From positions 1 through 64,000 of the forward strand of contig JBDTOT010000015.1 of the NCBI GenBank assembly GCA_039933105.1: DNA of 64,000 bases, in the 5' to 3' direction. The translations under genes and the position numbers were made by a program. Shown here piece by piece: positions 43,528 through 52,850 of this stretch (the first letter of the stretch is position 1; the number at the start of each line of letters is the position of its first letter). The stretch is from FEN-1219 sp039933105 (GTDB lineage: Bacteria; Pseudomonadota; Gammaproteobacteria; Steroidobacterales; Rariloculaceae). The notes beneath the pieces were generated by a model, which had not been told where the DNA came from, did not search any database, and saw only the letters and a program-made list of their open reading frames with translations.

Positions 43528-44103
43528 GTGTCACTAGCTCTTGCACAAGCAGGTCAGCGCGGGCCGGTCGTACGGCTCCTCGCCGTGGGCGCCGTGATGG
43601 TGCTCGCGGGGCTGGTGGTTGCGTGCCAGGGTTCCCAGTCGGGAGGGCGTACTTTTTACGACTTCATGGAAGACGGCGTCGCCAGGGATGGCGTTCTCTC
43701 CCGCTGTGACAAGGCTCCGAATACGACAGCGGCAGACCTCGAGTGCATCGCCGCGCGGCGTGCTGCGTCCGCCGTCGCGATCGAGCAGGAACGCGCGCGC
43801 GCGGACGGTCTCGGCCGTCAGTCCGAGCGCAAGCTAGTTGCGTTGCGCGACCGCTCTGCGCGACAAGAACAGAGCGACAAGCCGGCACCTGCGCCGGCTG
43901 TGCCCGCGTTCGGTGCGCCGCTCGGCGGTGTAATGCCTTCTATGAGCGACGCGGGATCGGATCCCTACGATGTTCAATTCCCGGGCCGCCCGACTTTCGA
44001 GGTCGGTGAGATTGCGCCGCCGTCGAGCGAAGTTGAAATCGTGCCGCCGACGCTCGAGCCGGAATACGTTCGCCCCGCGCGCCTGACCGCAACGACGAAC
44101 TAG
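43528..44103 (+). CDS. Lipoprotein downstream of the AAA/WD40 gene
   Basis: A protein of about 191 residues if started at the GTG before SLALAQAG; an ATG at 43447 is also in frame but would put 50 extra residues before the signal peptide. The signal VRLLAVGAVMVLAGLVVAC ends in a lipobox. After it comes a short Cys-pair helical segment (SRCDKAPNTTAADLECIAARRAASA) that recalls EexN-like lipoproteins, only weakly. The rest is a Pro-rich unstructured tail. It may be co-transcribed with the AAA/WD40 gene about 105 bp upstream. Confidence 0.7.
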   Translation: MSLALAQAGQRGPVVRLLAVGAVMVLAGLVVACQGSQSGGRTFYDFMEDGVARDGVLSRCDKAPNTTAADLECIAARRAASAVAIEQERARADGLGRQSERKLVALRDRSARQEQSDKPAPAPAVPAFGAPLGGVMPSMSDAGSDPYDVQFPGRPTFEVGEIAPPSSEVEIVPPTLEPEYVRPARLTATTN

Positions 44104-44111
44104 CGCGTCCG

Positions 44112-44897
44112 CTACCGCGGCGCCGCATCCAACGGAAACGTCTGTGCGCCTTCATTGCTCGAAGGCGTCTGACCCGTTGCGCCTCCGGGCGGCCCACCTA
44201 GCGGTGGCGCAAGCTCCGCAGATCTACGCAGCGCGTGGAGGAACGGTAACGCGCTGCGAGGCGTGGCGACGCCTTGTTCGCCGAACGCCTTTGCGCCGCT
44301 ATTCCCGTAGAACGTATCGTCGGCGTCCTCGTCGACGTCGAGGCGTATTCCTTCGAACGTCGCCCCCGCGAACAGCCCGCGGCTATGTTGATACGCATAC
44401 ACCTCGGCTTTGCCGGTCACGACACCCGACGTGCGTCGCCCCATCGGTCCGCCGATCGCGCTCGCGTCGGCGCCGAGCGTGAACTTGCCGGCTTGGATGT
44501 TGCGAAGGGAGCGTTCGTTCGCGAACACCAGGACGACATCCGCTTTTTCCGCGCCGAACTGCGCACCCAGGCTGCCGCCCGTGAGTGTGATGAACGCCGG
44601 GTTGCTCCATGCGCCGCTCGGAGAACGGATCGCGATGACGCCGCGGCCGCGCCTTCCCCCGATCATGATGCCGCCGCGGAATACGCCGGGGATCACGACG
44701 ATGCCGCGCGCCTCCTCGAGTATCTGCACGGGAATTCCGTGCTGTTCGTCGGTCGAAAATGTTTCGAGAACGCGTGCGGCGTCCGCCAGCTTGTCGGCGT
44801 CGTCGTGCCGGCGGGCTTGCGCCTGTGTCGAAGCGAGCGCAGCCAGCATTGCCAACACTGCGAAGGAAGTAGAGCGAACCGGACCTGTATTGCGCAT
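44112..44897 (-). CDS. SYLF/YSC84-domain secreted protein
   Basis: A 261-residue protein with signal peptide (ALASTQAQA). The SYLF lipid-binding domain is recognised from EEARGIVVIPGVFRGGIMIGG, GRGVIAIRSPSGAWSNPAFITLTGGSLGAQFG, DVVLVFANERSLRNI and GRRTSGVVTGKAEVYAYQHSRGLFAG. The C-terminus is Gly/Pro-rich. Bacterial members are periplasmic or outer-membrane proteins of unclear role. It lies 65 bp after the M48 gene. Longer open frames in this direction are shadows of the M48 gene. Confidence 0.88.
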   Translation of the reverse strand: MRNTGPVRSTSFAVLAMLAALASTQAQARRHDDADKLADAARVLETFSTDEQHGIPVQILEEARGIVVIPGVFRGGIMIGGRRGRGVIAIRSPSGAWSNPAFITLTGGSLGAQFGAEKADVVLVFANERSLRNIQAGKFTLGADASAIGGPMGRRTSGVVTGKAEVYAYQHSRGLFAGATFEGIRLDVDEDADDTFYGNSGAKAFGEQGVATPRSALPFLHALRRSAELAPPLGGPPGGATGQTPSSNEGAQTFPLDAAPR

Positions 44898-44962
44898 GAC
44901 GGCCTCGTCTTGGGCTGCGGAGCAGCATCTTAACCCGTTTGACGCCGCCGCCGGCGCGGGGT

Positions 44963-46870
44963 TCACGGGCCGCCGGGCGGCAGCGGCGTATCGAGCGTCG
45001 CGGAGAGCATGCGGAACAGCTCGCGTTCCGCCGCGGTAATCGTGCCGTCGGCTTGAATGCATGCGAGCACGCCGTGCAGCAGCCGTTGTTTCGAGCGCGG
45101 GCGTAACCCCGTGAGCGACAGGAGCGCCGAGTCGAGCGTGGCGAGATCGCGCGCAGCCGTCAGCGGATCGAACGACGGATCGCGTTCGCCGGCTTGCCAA
45201 CCGAGGCTCGCGAGTCCCGCGGCGTAGGCCGCCCGCGCGCTTGCCGCGTCGTCGTTGCCGTACGCGGCGATGTTTGCGAGGAGCGCACGGATTGCGGCGC
45301 GCACGTCCATGGGTGTGACAGCGCGTGGCGGTGATGCGACCGGTGTTCCGCGTAGGAACGCACGCAGCGCGTGCAGTAGCACGAAGCCAAACAGCTGCGG
45401 CTCCGGGTTGAGCGCGTCGAGCCGCGTCAGGAGCTCGAACATATAGGTCAGCTCCTCGGCGGGCCGCCGCTTCAGCGCCGGGACCGTGAGCTCTACGATC
45501 GGCAGATACAAGCCGTGATCGATAGGCGCAAGTTCGGCCGCCAAGCGGTGGCACAGGCCGGCGCGGGTTGCACCGAGTTGCTGCTCGAGGAAGCTCATCT
45601 GCCGTTGGCGCGCCGATTCGTCGGGCGACAGCGCGAGCGCGAGCACGAGCAACAGGCTCGAGTCGCGCGAACGAGCGGCCGCGGCCACCTCGGCAGGCAC
45701 GGCGTCGCGTAGTGCGCTGCCGACCTCTGGCGCGTCGATGTGGCCGGCGCGGTCGAGCAACGGCGCTGCCGCGAGCGGTGTCTGGCCGAAGTCGGCGCGC
45801 AGCGCGTTTGCCGACGCTGGGATCGAGCTCGGGTCGGGCGGTAGGCGCGACGGCTCCGGCAGGTCGCGCGGGTCGAAATTCGGCTCGAGTGCGCGGATGC
45901 GCTCGAGCAGCGGAGGGTGGGTTGCGAACCAGCCGGTGAACGCGCTCGCGCTGTGCTCGAACAACATGTGCGCGACTTCCTCGGTATCGACCGAGTCGAT
46001 GCGCGCGCCGTAGCCGGCGATCTTCTTCAAAGCTCCCGCGAGGCCCTCGGGTTCGCGCGTGAATTGCACGGCCGATGCATCGGCCAGACGCTCGCGCTGG
46101 CGCGCGACGGCGGCTTTGATCAGGCGGCTGCAGAGCACGCCCATCGCGCCGATGACCACCAGCGCAAGGCCAATCCCGAGCGCCGCGGCCTGGCCGCCGT
46201 TCTTGTCGCGGCGCGTGTAGCGGGCGCTTCGCAGCAACCAGCGTCCGGCGATCGACAGCACGAGAATTCCAAAGGAGAGCCCCATCAACTGCTGATTCAG
46301 GCGCATGTCGCCGTTCAGGACATGGCTGAACTCGTGCGCGATGACGCCTTGCAGCTCCGCACGATCGAGGCGCTCGAGCGCGCCTCGCGTGACCGTGATC
46401 GCTGCGTTCGCGGGCGACATGCCTGCGGCGAACGCGTTGATGCCGGCTTCCTGCTCGAGAATGTATATCTCCGGCACCGGCAGGCCCGCCGCCAACGCCA
46501 TTTCTTCCACCACGTTTACGAGCCGCCGTTGCAGCGGGTCTGCGCCTTCGCCGCTGACTTCCGTGGCGCCGAGCAGGCGCGCGACTTGCCCGCCGCCGCG
46601 CGCGATGGTCGCTGCCCGATACAGACTCGCGAGACCCATGGCCGCCAGCGTGCCGCCCACCATCATGGCCACGAAGCCCGCGTGCGTACCGACCCACTGC
46701 TGCCAGCTCTGGTCGCCCAGGAACACTGCGTTGCTGTTCAGGTACAGGCGCAGCGCCGCGCCCACGACGACGGTGGTAGCGACAGCACACGCAAGGAACG
46801 CGAGTAAGAACAGCGCTACGAGCACCCGGCTCGTTCGCCGCGACTGCTCCTGGCGCGCGAAGAAATCCAC
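44963..46870 (-). CDS. M48-family zinc metallopeptidase, membrane-bound
   Basis: A 635-residue protein. Two N-terminal membrane helices (about 15-40 and 62-82) precede a peptidase domain with zinc motif HEFSH at 179-183 (QGVIAHEFSHVLNGDMRLN) and a further Glu/Asp in RERLADASAVQFTREP. Two more hydrophobic segments flank the active site (residues about 195-260), as in HtpX-type proteases. The C-terminal 300 residues are helical and much longer than in HtpX. It is 14 bp after lemA, a common lemA-M48 pair. Confidence 0.9.
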   Translation of the reverse strand: MDFFARQEQSRRTSRVLVALFLLAFLACAVATTVVVGAALRLYLNSNAVFLGDQSWQQWVGTHAGFVAMMVGGTLAAMGLASLYRAATIARGGGQVARLLGATEVSGEGADPLQRRLVNVVEEMALAAGLPVPEIYILEQEAGINAFAAGMSPANAAITVTRGALERLDRAELQGVIAHEFSHVLNGDMRLNQQLMGLSFGILVLSIAGRWLLRSARYTRRDKNGGQAAALGIGLALVVIGAMGVLCSRLIKAAVARQRERLADASAVQFTREPEGLAGALKKIAGYGARIDSVDTEEVAHMLFEHSASAFTGWFATHPPLLERIRALEPNFDPRDLPEPSRLPPDPSSIPASANALRADFGQTPLAAAPLLDRAGHIDAPEVGSALRDAVPAEVAAAARSRDSSLLLVLALALSPDESARQRQMSFLEQQLGATRAGLCHRLAAELAPIDHGLYLPIVELTVPALKRRPAEELTYMFELLTRLDALNPEPQLFGFVLLHALRAFLRGTPVASPPRAVTPMDVRAAIRALLANIAAYGNDDAASARAAYAAGLASLGWQAGERDPSFDPLTAARDLATLDSALLSLTGLRPRSKQRLLHGVLACIQADGTITAAERELFRMLSATLDTPLPPGGP

Positions 46871-46884
46871 CGGCTAGGAGTCGG

Positions 46885-47472
46885 TCAGGTGAAGGAGACC
46901 TTCGGCACCGCGCGTTTTTCGGGCTGCTCGATCTCGAGGTATTCCGCCGGCTTGAAGCCGAAATTGTTCGCGATCAAATTGGCCGGGAAGCTCTGCGAAG
47001 AGTTGTTGTAGCCGAGCACGGCATCGTTGAACGCCTGGCGCGCGAACGCGACCTTGTTCTCGGTGGACGTGAGCTCCTCTTGGAACTGCTGCATGTTTTG
47101 GCTGGCTTTCAGGTCCGGATACGCTTCCGCGAGCGCAAAGAGTCGGCCGAGCGTGCCGCCGAGAGTCGTTTCGGCTGCGGCGAGGGCCTTGATGGCTTCC
47201 GCGTCGGATGGGTCTGCGGCAGCGCGTTTGAGGCCCGCCTGCGCGCTGTTACGGGCGGTGATCACCGCTTCGAGCGTGCCGCGCTCGTGGCTCATGTAGC
47301 CTTTGACGGCTTCGATCAGATTCGGGATCAGGTCGTAGCGGCGCGTGAGCTGCACGTCGATTTGCGAGAAAGCGTTACGCACGCGGTTGCGCGAGCTCAC
47401 GAGATTGTTGTACATGGCAATCACGTACAACACGACGGCGGCAACAATGACGAGCGTGATGATCGTTCCCAT
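46885..47472 (-). CDS. lemA: LemA family protein
   Basis: A 195-residue membrane-anchored protein. An N-terminal helix (ITLVIVAAVVLYVIAMYNNLVSSRNRV) is followed by a long helical bundle with the LemA signature FSQIDVQLTRRYDLIPNLIEAVKGY and ENKVAFARQAFNDAVLGYNN. Function of the family is not well known. It precedes the M48 protease gene in a probable operon and starts within 14 bp of the divergent ApbE-type gene. Confidence 0.92.
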   Translation of the reverse strand: MGTIITLVIVAAVVLYVIAMYNNLVSSRNRVRNAFSQIDVQLTRRYDLIPNLIEAVKGYMSHERGTLEAVITARNSAQAGLKRAAADPSDAEAIKALAAAETTLGGTLGRLFALAEAYPDLKASQNMQQFQEELTSTENKVAFARQAFNDAVLGYNNSSQSFPANLIANNFGFKPAEYLEIEQPEKRAVPKVSFT

Positions 47473-48520
47473 CGACAGACTCCTTCTGGACGCGGGCCTG
47501 CGGAGAATACGCCCGCAGTTCGCGGCGCGCCATTGCGTAGCGCTAGGGGTTGCCGCGGCGTGTGTCGTCGCCGCCGCGCTGTTCGCGACGCCTGCACGGG
47601 CTGACTGGCTCGGCGAAGTCACCGACATGATGGGCACGCGTGTGTCCGTCGACCTTTGGGCCGACGACGAGCTGCGTGGCCATGATCTTGTCGCGCAAGT
47701 CATGACCTATTACCGGCACGTCGATGAAATGATGAGCACGTACAAACCCGACAGCGAGATCTCGCGCATCAATGCGCACGCTCACGAGGCGCCGATGCGC
47801 GTCAGCGATGAGCTCTTCGACGTGGTGCAGGCGTCGCAGGAGATTTCCGCCGCGAGCCATGGGGCGTTCGACATCACTTATGAGAGTATCGGCTATCTCT
47901 ACGACTTCCACGCGCGCCAGCACCCGACGGACGCGCAGATCAAAGAGCACCTACCCGCCGTCAGCTACCGGCACGTCGTGCTCGACGCCGAGAAGCACAC
48001 GATCTACTTCACCGTGCCCGGCGTGAAGATCAACGTCGGCGGTATCGCGAAGGGCTACTTGGTTCAGCATGCGGCCGACATGTTACGCGCGCAGGGCGTG
48101 GAGCACGCATTGTTGAATGCCGGCGGCGATACGCGCGTCATCGGCGACCGGCGCGGTCAGCCGTGGATTGTCGGCATCCGCAATCCGCGTGTGGCGGGCG
48201 AGATCGTCACGAGGCTACCGTTGGTCGACGAAGCGATTTCGACCGCCGGTGACTACGAGCGGTTCTTCGAAGAGAACGGTCGTCGCTATCACCACGTCAT
48301 CAATCCCCGCACGGGCGAACCAACGGAAGGTATCTTGACCGTGACAGTCATTGGCCCGAGCGGCACTATGACCGACGGTCTCGATACGGCCATCTTCGTG
48401 CTCGGCGTGGAAGAGGGCATGAAGCTGATCAAGCGCTACCCGGAGTACGAAACGATCATCGTCGAGTCGAACGGCAAGGTCACCTACTCGAGCGGGCTTA
48501 CGCCGCCCGAGCAAAAGTAG
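47459..48520 (+). CDS. apbE: FAD:protein FMN transferase, ApbE type
   Basis: Transfers FMN from FAD to threonines of electron-transport proteins in the periplasm. The mature part carries ApbE motifs: MMGTRVSVDLW, MMSTYKPDSEISRIN, VNVGGIAKGYLVQ-like INVGGIAKGYLVQHAADML, ALLNAGGDTRVIG, and the Mg-binding end GTMTDGLDTAIFVLG. A signal peptide is present (VAAACVVAAALFATPARA). The start is uncertain: the ATG used here already overlaps the divergent lemA start by 14 bp, and a non-ATG start further in is possible. No NqrC or RnfG gene is in the window. Confidence 0.9.
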   Translation: MIVPIDRLLLDAGLRRIRPQFAARHCVALGVAAACVVAAALFATPARADWLGEVTDMMGTRVSVDLWADDELRGHDLVAQVMTYYRHVDEMMSTYKPDSEISRINAHAHEAPMRVSDELFDVVQASQEISAASHGAFDITYESIGYLYDFHARQHPTDAQIKEHLPAVSYRHVVLDAEKHTIYFTVPGVKINVGGIAKGYLVQHAADMLRAQGVEHALLNAGGDTRVIGDRRGQPWIVGIRNPRVAGEIVTRLPLVDEAISTAGDYERFFEENGRRYHHVINPRTGEPTEGILTVTVIGPSGTMTDGLDTAIFVLGVEEGMKLIKRYPEYETIIVESNGKVTYSSGLTPPEQK

Positions 48521-48524
48521 CGCG

Positions 48525-49220
48525 TCAGGCCTGCTCGCGGCGTCCGCGATCGATGGGGGTGACGTTGCTCTCGCCGGCAAAGTACCGCCGCATTTTCAGT
48601 GCGGCGCGCAGCTTCGTGGTTCGCACGTAGTGCTGGTAGAACAGATCTTTGACTATCTCGATTAGCACCGCGGATTGATCGGCCCCGATCGTGGGCGGCT
48701 CACCGTGGTCGCCGAACAGCACTTCCAAGATCGTGTCCGTCGTGCCGGCATCGATATCGGCGAGACGCAGCACGTCGGCAACGGTGTCGCGCCAGCGTCG
48801 CGGCGTTTCCTCGTCGGCTAGCGTTAGCGCCGCGTTTACGGTGCGCCGGCACATCGATGCGAATGCGTTGTGGGTGCCGGCGGTGTAGCAGTCCAGCGTC
48901 TCGCGCAGCAGCTGCTCGACGCTGGTCGGCAGATAGCCGAACTGGAAGCGCTCGCGCGGCCGCTCGATCTCGATCATATGGTCGGCGAGCTCGACTCGCT
49001 CGGCGCCGATGGAACGCACGCCGACGCGCACGAATCGCGGCTCGCCGCACGCGGCGCAGCGGAACACGAGGCCTACGTTCTTGGGTTCAGTGCGAGCGAT
49101 CTCGGCAAACGAGGGCAGAGCGACGGGCAGCAGTTGGGCGTGCGCGCCACAGTGCGGGCATTCGCGCGCAACGGGCTCCGCCTGCTCGAAGCCCCCGGTC
49201 TTGTTTACATAAATCGCCAC
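48525..49220 (-). CDS. DUF4145-domain protein with zinc ribbon
   Basis: A 231-residue cytoplasmic protein. The N-terminus holds a zinc-ribbon of two Cys pairs (ECPHCGAH, RCAACGEPRF). The C-terminal part is the helical DUF4145 domain (LLRETLDCYTAGTHNAFASMCRRTVNAAL, KDLFYQHYVRTTKLRAALKMRR). DUF4145 is found alone and in restriction or defence-related proteins, but here it stands alone and the role is unknown. The start is GTG, with AAAGGT just upstream. Confidence 0.85.
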   Translation of the reverse strand: MAIYVNKTGGFEQAEPVARECPHCGAHAQLLPVALPSFAEIARTEPKNVGLVFRCAACGEPRFVRVGVRSIGAERVELADHMIEIERPRERFQFGYLPTSVEQLLRETLDCYTAGTHNAFASMCRRTVNAALTLADEETPRRWRDTVADVLRLADIDAGTTDTILEVLFGDHGEPPTIGADQSAVLIEIVKDLFYQHYVRTTKLRAALKMRRYFAGESNVTPIDRGRREQA

Positions 49221-49296
49221 GTCGTACCTTTCTTTTTAGTCTACCCCAACCGCACCACACCGCGTCGCCAAGACGAGCCAGCCCGCTGCGCTCGAA

Positions 49297-49416
49297 ATGA
49301 CGTCGGTGCTGCAGAGCCCCTCGCGGGACCGTCTGCGCACATGGATGTGCGCAGCCGAGCCGCAGGGATGCGATTTCCGGCGTGTCCCGCGAGGAGCTCT
49401 GTGGCGCCGATGTCAT
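49297..49416. repeat. Nested palindromic repeat, copy 2 (32-nt arms, 56-nt core)
   Basis: Arms 49297-49328 and 49385-49416 pair at 27 of 32 positions. Between them is a 56-nt core (49329-49384) which, read on the minus strand, matches the core of copy 1 at 231-286 in about 51 of 56 positions. The inner stem is ctgcgcac/gtgcgcag (49333-49340 / 49347-49354); compared with copy 1 a C-G pair is changed to T-A on both sides, a compensatory change. It lies in the gap between the stop of ettA and the DUF4145 gene. Confidence 0.78.
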
Positions 49417-49455
49417 GTTCGCCGGCGCTAAACGCTGGCGCGCGTGACAGCGCCG

Positions 49456-51126
49456 TCAACCGAGTTTTTTGTAGCGGATGCGGTGCGGTTGGTCGGCATC
49501 GTCGCCTTTGCGTCGGCGCAGGTCCTCGGCGTAGTCGGCGTAGTTGCCCTGAAAGAACAGGACTTCGCTGTTGCCCTCGAACGCCAAGATGTGGGTCGCG
49601 ATGCGGTCGAGGAACCAGCGATCGTGCGAGATCACCACCGCACTGCCAGGGAACGCCAGTAATGCATCTTCGAGCGCGCGCAGCGTTTCCACGTCGAGAT
49701 CGTTCGTTGGCTCGTCCAGCAGGAGCACGTTGCCGCCCGCGCGCAGCACTTTCGCGAGGTGTACGCGGTTGCGCTCGCCACCGGACAACATGCCGATCTT
49801 CTTCTGCTGGTCCGTGCCGCGGAAGTTGAAGCGCCCGCAGTACGCGCGCGATGGCGTCTCATAGGTGCCGATCTTCAGAATGTCCTGGCCTTCGCTAATC
49901 TCTTCCCACACGGTTTTGTCGTTGTTCAACGTGTCGCGGCTCTGGTCGACGTAGGCGAGTTGCACCGTGTCGCCGGTGCGTAGCGAGCCTGAGCCGGGTT
50001 TCTCCTGGCTGGCCATCATTCGGAACAAGGTGGTCTTGCCCGCGCCGTTTGGGCCGATCACGCCGACGATACCCCCCGTCGGCAGTCTGAACGACAAGTT
50101 CTCGAACAGCACGCGCTCGCCGAACGCTTTGCCGATATTGTCGGCTTCGATCACGAGCTCCCCCAACCGCGGGCCGGGCGGAATGTAGATTTCGTTCGTC
50201 TCGTTGCGCGTCTGGAATTCCTTCGACGTGAGCTCATCGAAACGCGCCAGTCGTGCTTTCGCCTTGGCGCGGCGTGCCCCCGGATTGGTGCGCACCCACT
50301 CGAGCTCGGTCTTGATCGTGCGCTGGCGCGAGGCTTCCTGCTTTTCCTCGAGCCGGAGCCGCTCGTCCTTCTGCTCGAGCCAGGAGGTGTAGTTGCCTTG
50401 CCAGGGAATACCGTGGCCGCGGTCGAGTTCCAGGATCCAGCCCGCCACGTTGTCGAGGAAATAGCGATCGTGAGTCACGGCGATCACGGTGCCGGGGAAT
50501 TCCTTGAGAAATCGTTCGAGCCACGCGACGGATTCCGCATCGAGATGGTTCGTGGGCTCATCGAGCAGCAGCATGTCGGGGTTCGACAGCAGCAGCCGGC
50601 ACAGCGCGACGCGGCGGCGCTCGCCGCCTGACAAGGTTTGCACATTCGAATCCCAAGGCGGCAGCCGCAGGGCGTCGGCCGCAACGTCGAGCTTGCGCTC
50701 GATCTCCCAACCGCCCGTGGAATCAATCGCGTCCTGCAGCTTGCCTTGCTCCTCGAGCAGCCGATTCATCTCGTCGTCTTCGAGCGGCTGGGCGAACTTG
50801 TCGCTGATCTCGTTGAAGCGTTGTATGAGCTTCAACTGGTCGGACACGGCTTCCTCGACGATCGCGCGCACGTTCTTGGTTGCATCGAGCGCGGGCTCCT
50901 GCTCGAGGTACCCGATCTTGATGCCCGCCTGGGGCCGCGCTTCGCCTTCGAACTCCGTGTCGACGCCGGCCATGATCTTGAGTAGCGTGGATTTGCCCGA
51001 GCCGTTCAAGCCTAGGACGCCGATCTTCGCGCCGGGGAAGAAGCTCAAGCTGATGTCGCGCAGGATGAACCGCTTCGGCGGGACGATCTTGCCGACGCGG
51101 TTCATTGTGAAGATGTATTGGGCCAT
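49456..51126 (-). CDS. ettA: Energy-dependent translational throttle protein EttA (ABC-F)
   Basis: A ribosome-associated ABC-F ATPase that gates entry into elongation depending on ATP/ADP. The 556-residue protein has two ABC domains: Walker A GLNGSGKST and GPNGAGKTT, signatures LSGGERRRVALC and LSGGERNRVHLAK, and Walker B MLLLDEPTNHLD and VLLLDEPTNDLD. The arm and linker insertions are present, and length is almost exactly that of E. coli EttA. AGGA precedes the ATG by 4 nt. Confidence 0.96.
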   Translation of the reverse strand: MAQYIFTMNRVGKIVPPKRFILRDISLSFFPGAKIGVLGLNGSGKSTLLKIMAGVDTEFEGEARPQAGIKIGYLEQEPALDATKNVRAIVEEAVSDQLKLIQRFNEISDKFAQPLEDDEMNRLLEEQGKLQDAIDSTGGWEIERKLDVAADALRLPPWDSNVQTLSGGERRRVALCRLLLSNPDMLLLDEPTNHLDAESVAWLERFLKEFPGTVIAVTHDRYFLDNVAGWILELDRGHGIPWQGNYTSWLEQKDERLRLEEKQEASRQRTIKTELEWVRTNPGARRAKAKARLARFDELTSKEFQTRNETNEIYIPPGPRLGELVIEADNIGKAFGERVLFENLSFRLPTGGIVGVIGPNGAGKTTLFRMMASQEKPGSGSLRTGDTVQLAYVDQSRDTLNNDKTVWEEISEGQDILKIGTYETPSRAYCGRFNFRGTDQQKKIGMLSGGERNRVHLAKVLRAGGNVLLLDEPTNDLDVETLRALEDALLAFPGSAVVISHDRWFLDRIATHILAFEGNSEVLFFQGNYADYAEDLRRRKGDDADQPHRIRYKKLG

Positions 51127-51154
51127 CGGTCCTGGGCTCACAAACGGGGCGTGA

Positions 51155-51183
51155 ATTATCGGGGCCAGGCTGCGCATCGGCAA
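51155..51183 (-). promoter_or_regulatory. Candidate sigma-70 promoter for ettA
   Basis: On the minus strand TTGCCG (51183-51178) and GATAAT (51160-51155) are separated by exactly 17 nt. The -10 ends about 28 nt before the ettA ATG, leaving room for the ribosome site. Good spacing and near-consensus hexamers; activity is inferred. Confidence 0.55.
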
Positions 51184-51359
51184 CTAGACCGTGCCGACCG
51201 TCATGGTCGGGCGCGAGCTTGAGCACGACACTGGCCCGAGCACAGATCAGGACCAATGAACAGAACCGCGTTTATCCGTACTATCCGCGAAGGTTCGGCG
51301 ATGCAGCCGCGTCGCCCGGAGCCGTCTTCTCGATTGACCGAATTCGCCGGGAGCGATCG

Positions 51360-52277
51360 ATGACGGGCGAGGTGACGACCGGAAAAATCTGGAGCTTGGT
51401 CAAAAAGTCGATCGGCTCATGGTCCCACGACCATGCCTCGAGCATGGGCGGTGCGCTCGCGTATTACACGCTGCTCTCGATCGCGCCGATCCTCGTCATC
51501 GTCATCGCTGTCGCGGGCTTCTTTCTCGGCGATGAGGCTGCGCGCCGCGAAATCATGGCGCAGGTCAGGGGAATGCTTGGCGACGACGGCGCAGCCGCGG
51601 TACAAGGCCTGCTGAAGCGCGCAAGCGAGCCCACACAGGGCCTCATTGCAACCATCAGCGGAATAGCTCTGTTGATCATCGGCGCGACGACGGTATTTGC
51701 GGAGTTGCAGGCCGATCTCGATCGCATCTGGCGGGCGCCTGCGACGACGATCGGCGGCCTGTGGGCGCTGTTACGTGCCCGCCTGCTCTCGTTCGGCATG
51801 ATTCTCGCGATGGGGTTTTTGCTGCTCGTCTCTCTGGTCGTGAGCAGCGCGTTGGCCGCGCTCGGCAAGTGGTGGGGCGGTTGGTTCGAAGGTTGGGCAC
51901 TCCTGCTCGAGGCGCTGAACTTCACGGTGTCGTTCGCGGTGACGACCACGTTGTTCGCGGTGATGTACAAGATGTTGCCGCGAGCGGACATCGCTTGGCG
52001 GGACGTTTGGATCGGTGCCGTAGTCACCGCGGCGCTCTTCACGGTCGGTAAGCTGCTCATCGGCCTCTACATGGGGCGCCGCGGAGTCGCATCGGGATTC
52101 GGTGCCGCGGGGTCGTTCACTGTGCTGCTCTTCTGGGTCTATTACTCGGCGCAGAGCTTCTTTTTGGGCGCCGAGTTCACATGGGTGTATGCGAACGAAG
52201 TCGGGTCGCGCGCCGGGAAATCGCGTGAAAAGCCCGCGCCACCGAAGCCGCGAGATCGCCACCCCGCTCGCACGTGA
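51360..52277 (+). CDS. YihY/BrkB-family inner membrane protein
   Basis: A 305-residue protein with about six hydrophobic segments. Family phrases include GGALAYYTLLSIAPILVIVIAVAGF, ADLDRIWRAP and GAAGSFTVLLFWVYYSAQSFFLGAEFTWVYA. The C-terminal tail is short and basic. Formerly annotated as ribonuclease BN or serum-resistance BrkB, the family is now treated as membrane proteins of unknown function. The start is chosen because GGGAG lies 8 nt before the ATG; the upstream extension has no ribosome site. Confidence 0.9.
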   Translation: MTGEVTTGKIWSLVKKSIGSWSHDHASSMGGALAYYTLLSIAPILVIVIAVAGFFLGDEAARREIMAQVRGMLGDDGAAAVQGLLKRASEPTQGLIATISGIALLIIGATTVFAELQADLDRIWRAPATTIGGLWALLRARLLSFGMILAMGFLLLVSLVVSSALAALGKWWGGWFEGWALLLEALNFTVSFAVTTTLFAVMYKMLPRADIAWRDVWIGAVVTAALFTVGKLLIGLYMGRRGVASGFGAAGSFTVLLFWVYYSAQSFFLGAEFTWVYANEVGSRAGKSREKPAPPKPRDRHPART

Positions 52278-52337
52278 GCGCGTTGTTCGCGCTCGAAATC
52301 GAACGCCGCCGGCTGCTGATTTTCTCCGACCCGATCG

Positions 52338-52814
52338 CTAGATCAGTCCCGCCGCCTCGTCTTCGGTCGGCAGTCGCCCCGCCGGCGTAAATTTGTCCAC
52401 CGCTGCGGGTAAATCCTGCGTGAGCCTCGACAGCAGGTCCTCCCTCGAGAGTCCGGTGCGGTGCGAAAGCGTGTCCAGCACTTCGGGGCCGATCGCTTGT
52501 TCGATCTGCTCGGAGCGCAGTTGTTGATTGGGGCCGGTACTCACCCACGAATCCGCGGCGTGGCCTTGGCCGTTCTGCCGAAAGCGCTCGATCAGGTCGC
52601 GAAGGCCGCCGCTCACGATGCTGCCGGCGCTCCCACCGCCGAGTAGTCCGCCCAGCTTGGCGAGAACACTGCCTTGCTGATCAGGTTGATCGGGTCCGCC
52701 GAGTGGAGCCTGCTTTCGTCCTGCGAGCGCTTCGGCGATCTTGTCGCGGTTCTTGTAACCGGCGACAGCAAGAAGTCCCAAAAGGGCGACCATAGATGGC
52801 ATTCCACGGCTCAT
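52338..52814 (-). CDS. YidB/DUF937-type protein
   Basis: A 158-residue protein. The N-terminus is a hydrophobic segment followed by KNRDKIAEALAG, then a Gly-rich stretch with LAKLGGLLGGGSAGSIVSGGLRDLIERFRQNG. The C-terminal half contains ADSWVSTGPNQQLRSEQIEQAIG and LSHRTGLSREDLLSRLTQDLP, typical of YidB/DUF937 proteins. Role unknown. It is the last gene of a minus-strand group of small stress-type genes. Confidence 0.88.
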   Translation of the reverse strand: MSRGMPSMVALLGLLAVAGYKNRDKIAEALAGRKQAPLGGPDQPDQQGSVLAKLGGLLGGGSAGSIVSGGLRDLIERFRQNGQGHAADSWVSTGPNQQLRSEQIEQAIGPEVLDTLSHRTGLSREDLLSRLTQDLPAAVDKFTPAGRLPTEDEAAGLI

Positions 52815-52850
52815 TTCATTCTCCTCGGTAAGTGGAACAGGGTCATGGTT

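Noticed and set aside
44898..46790. Long N-terminal extension of the SYLF gene
   Set aside because: The extension is Arg/Ala-rich shadow of the M48 gene; the real gene starts at the ATG of its signal peptide at 44897.
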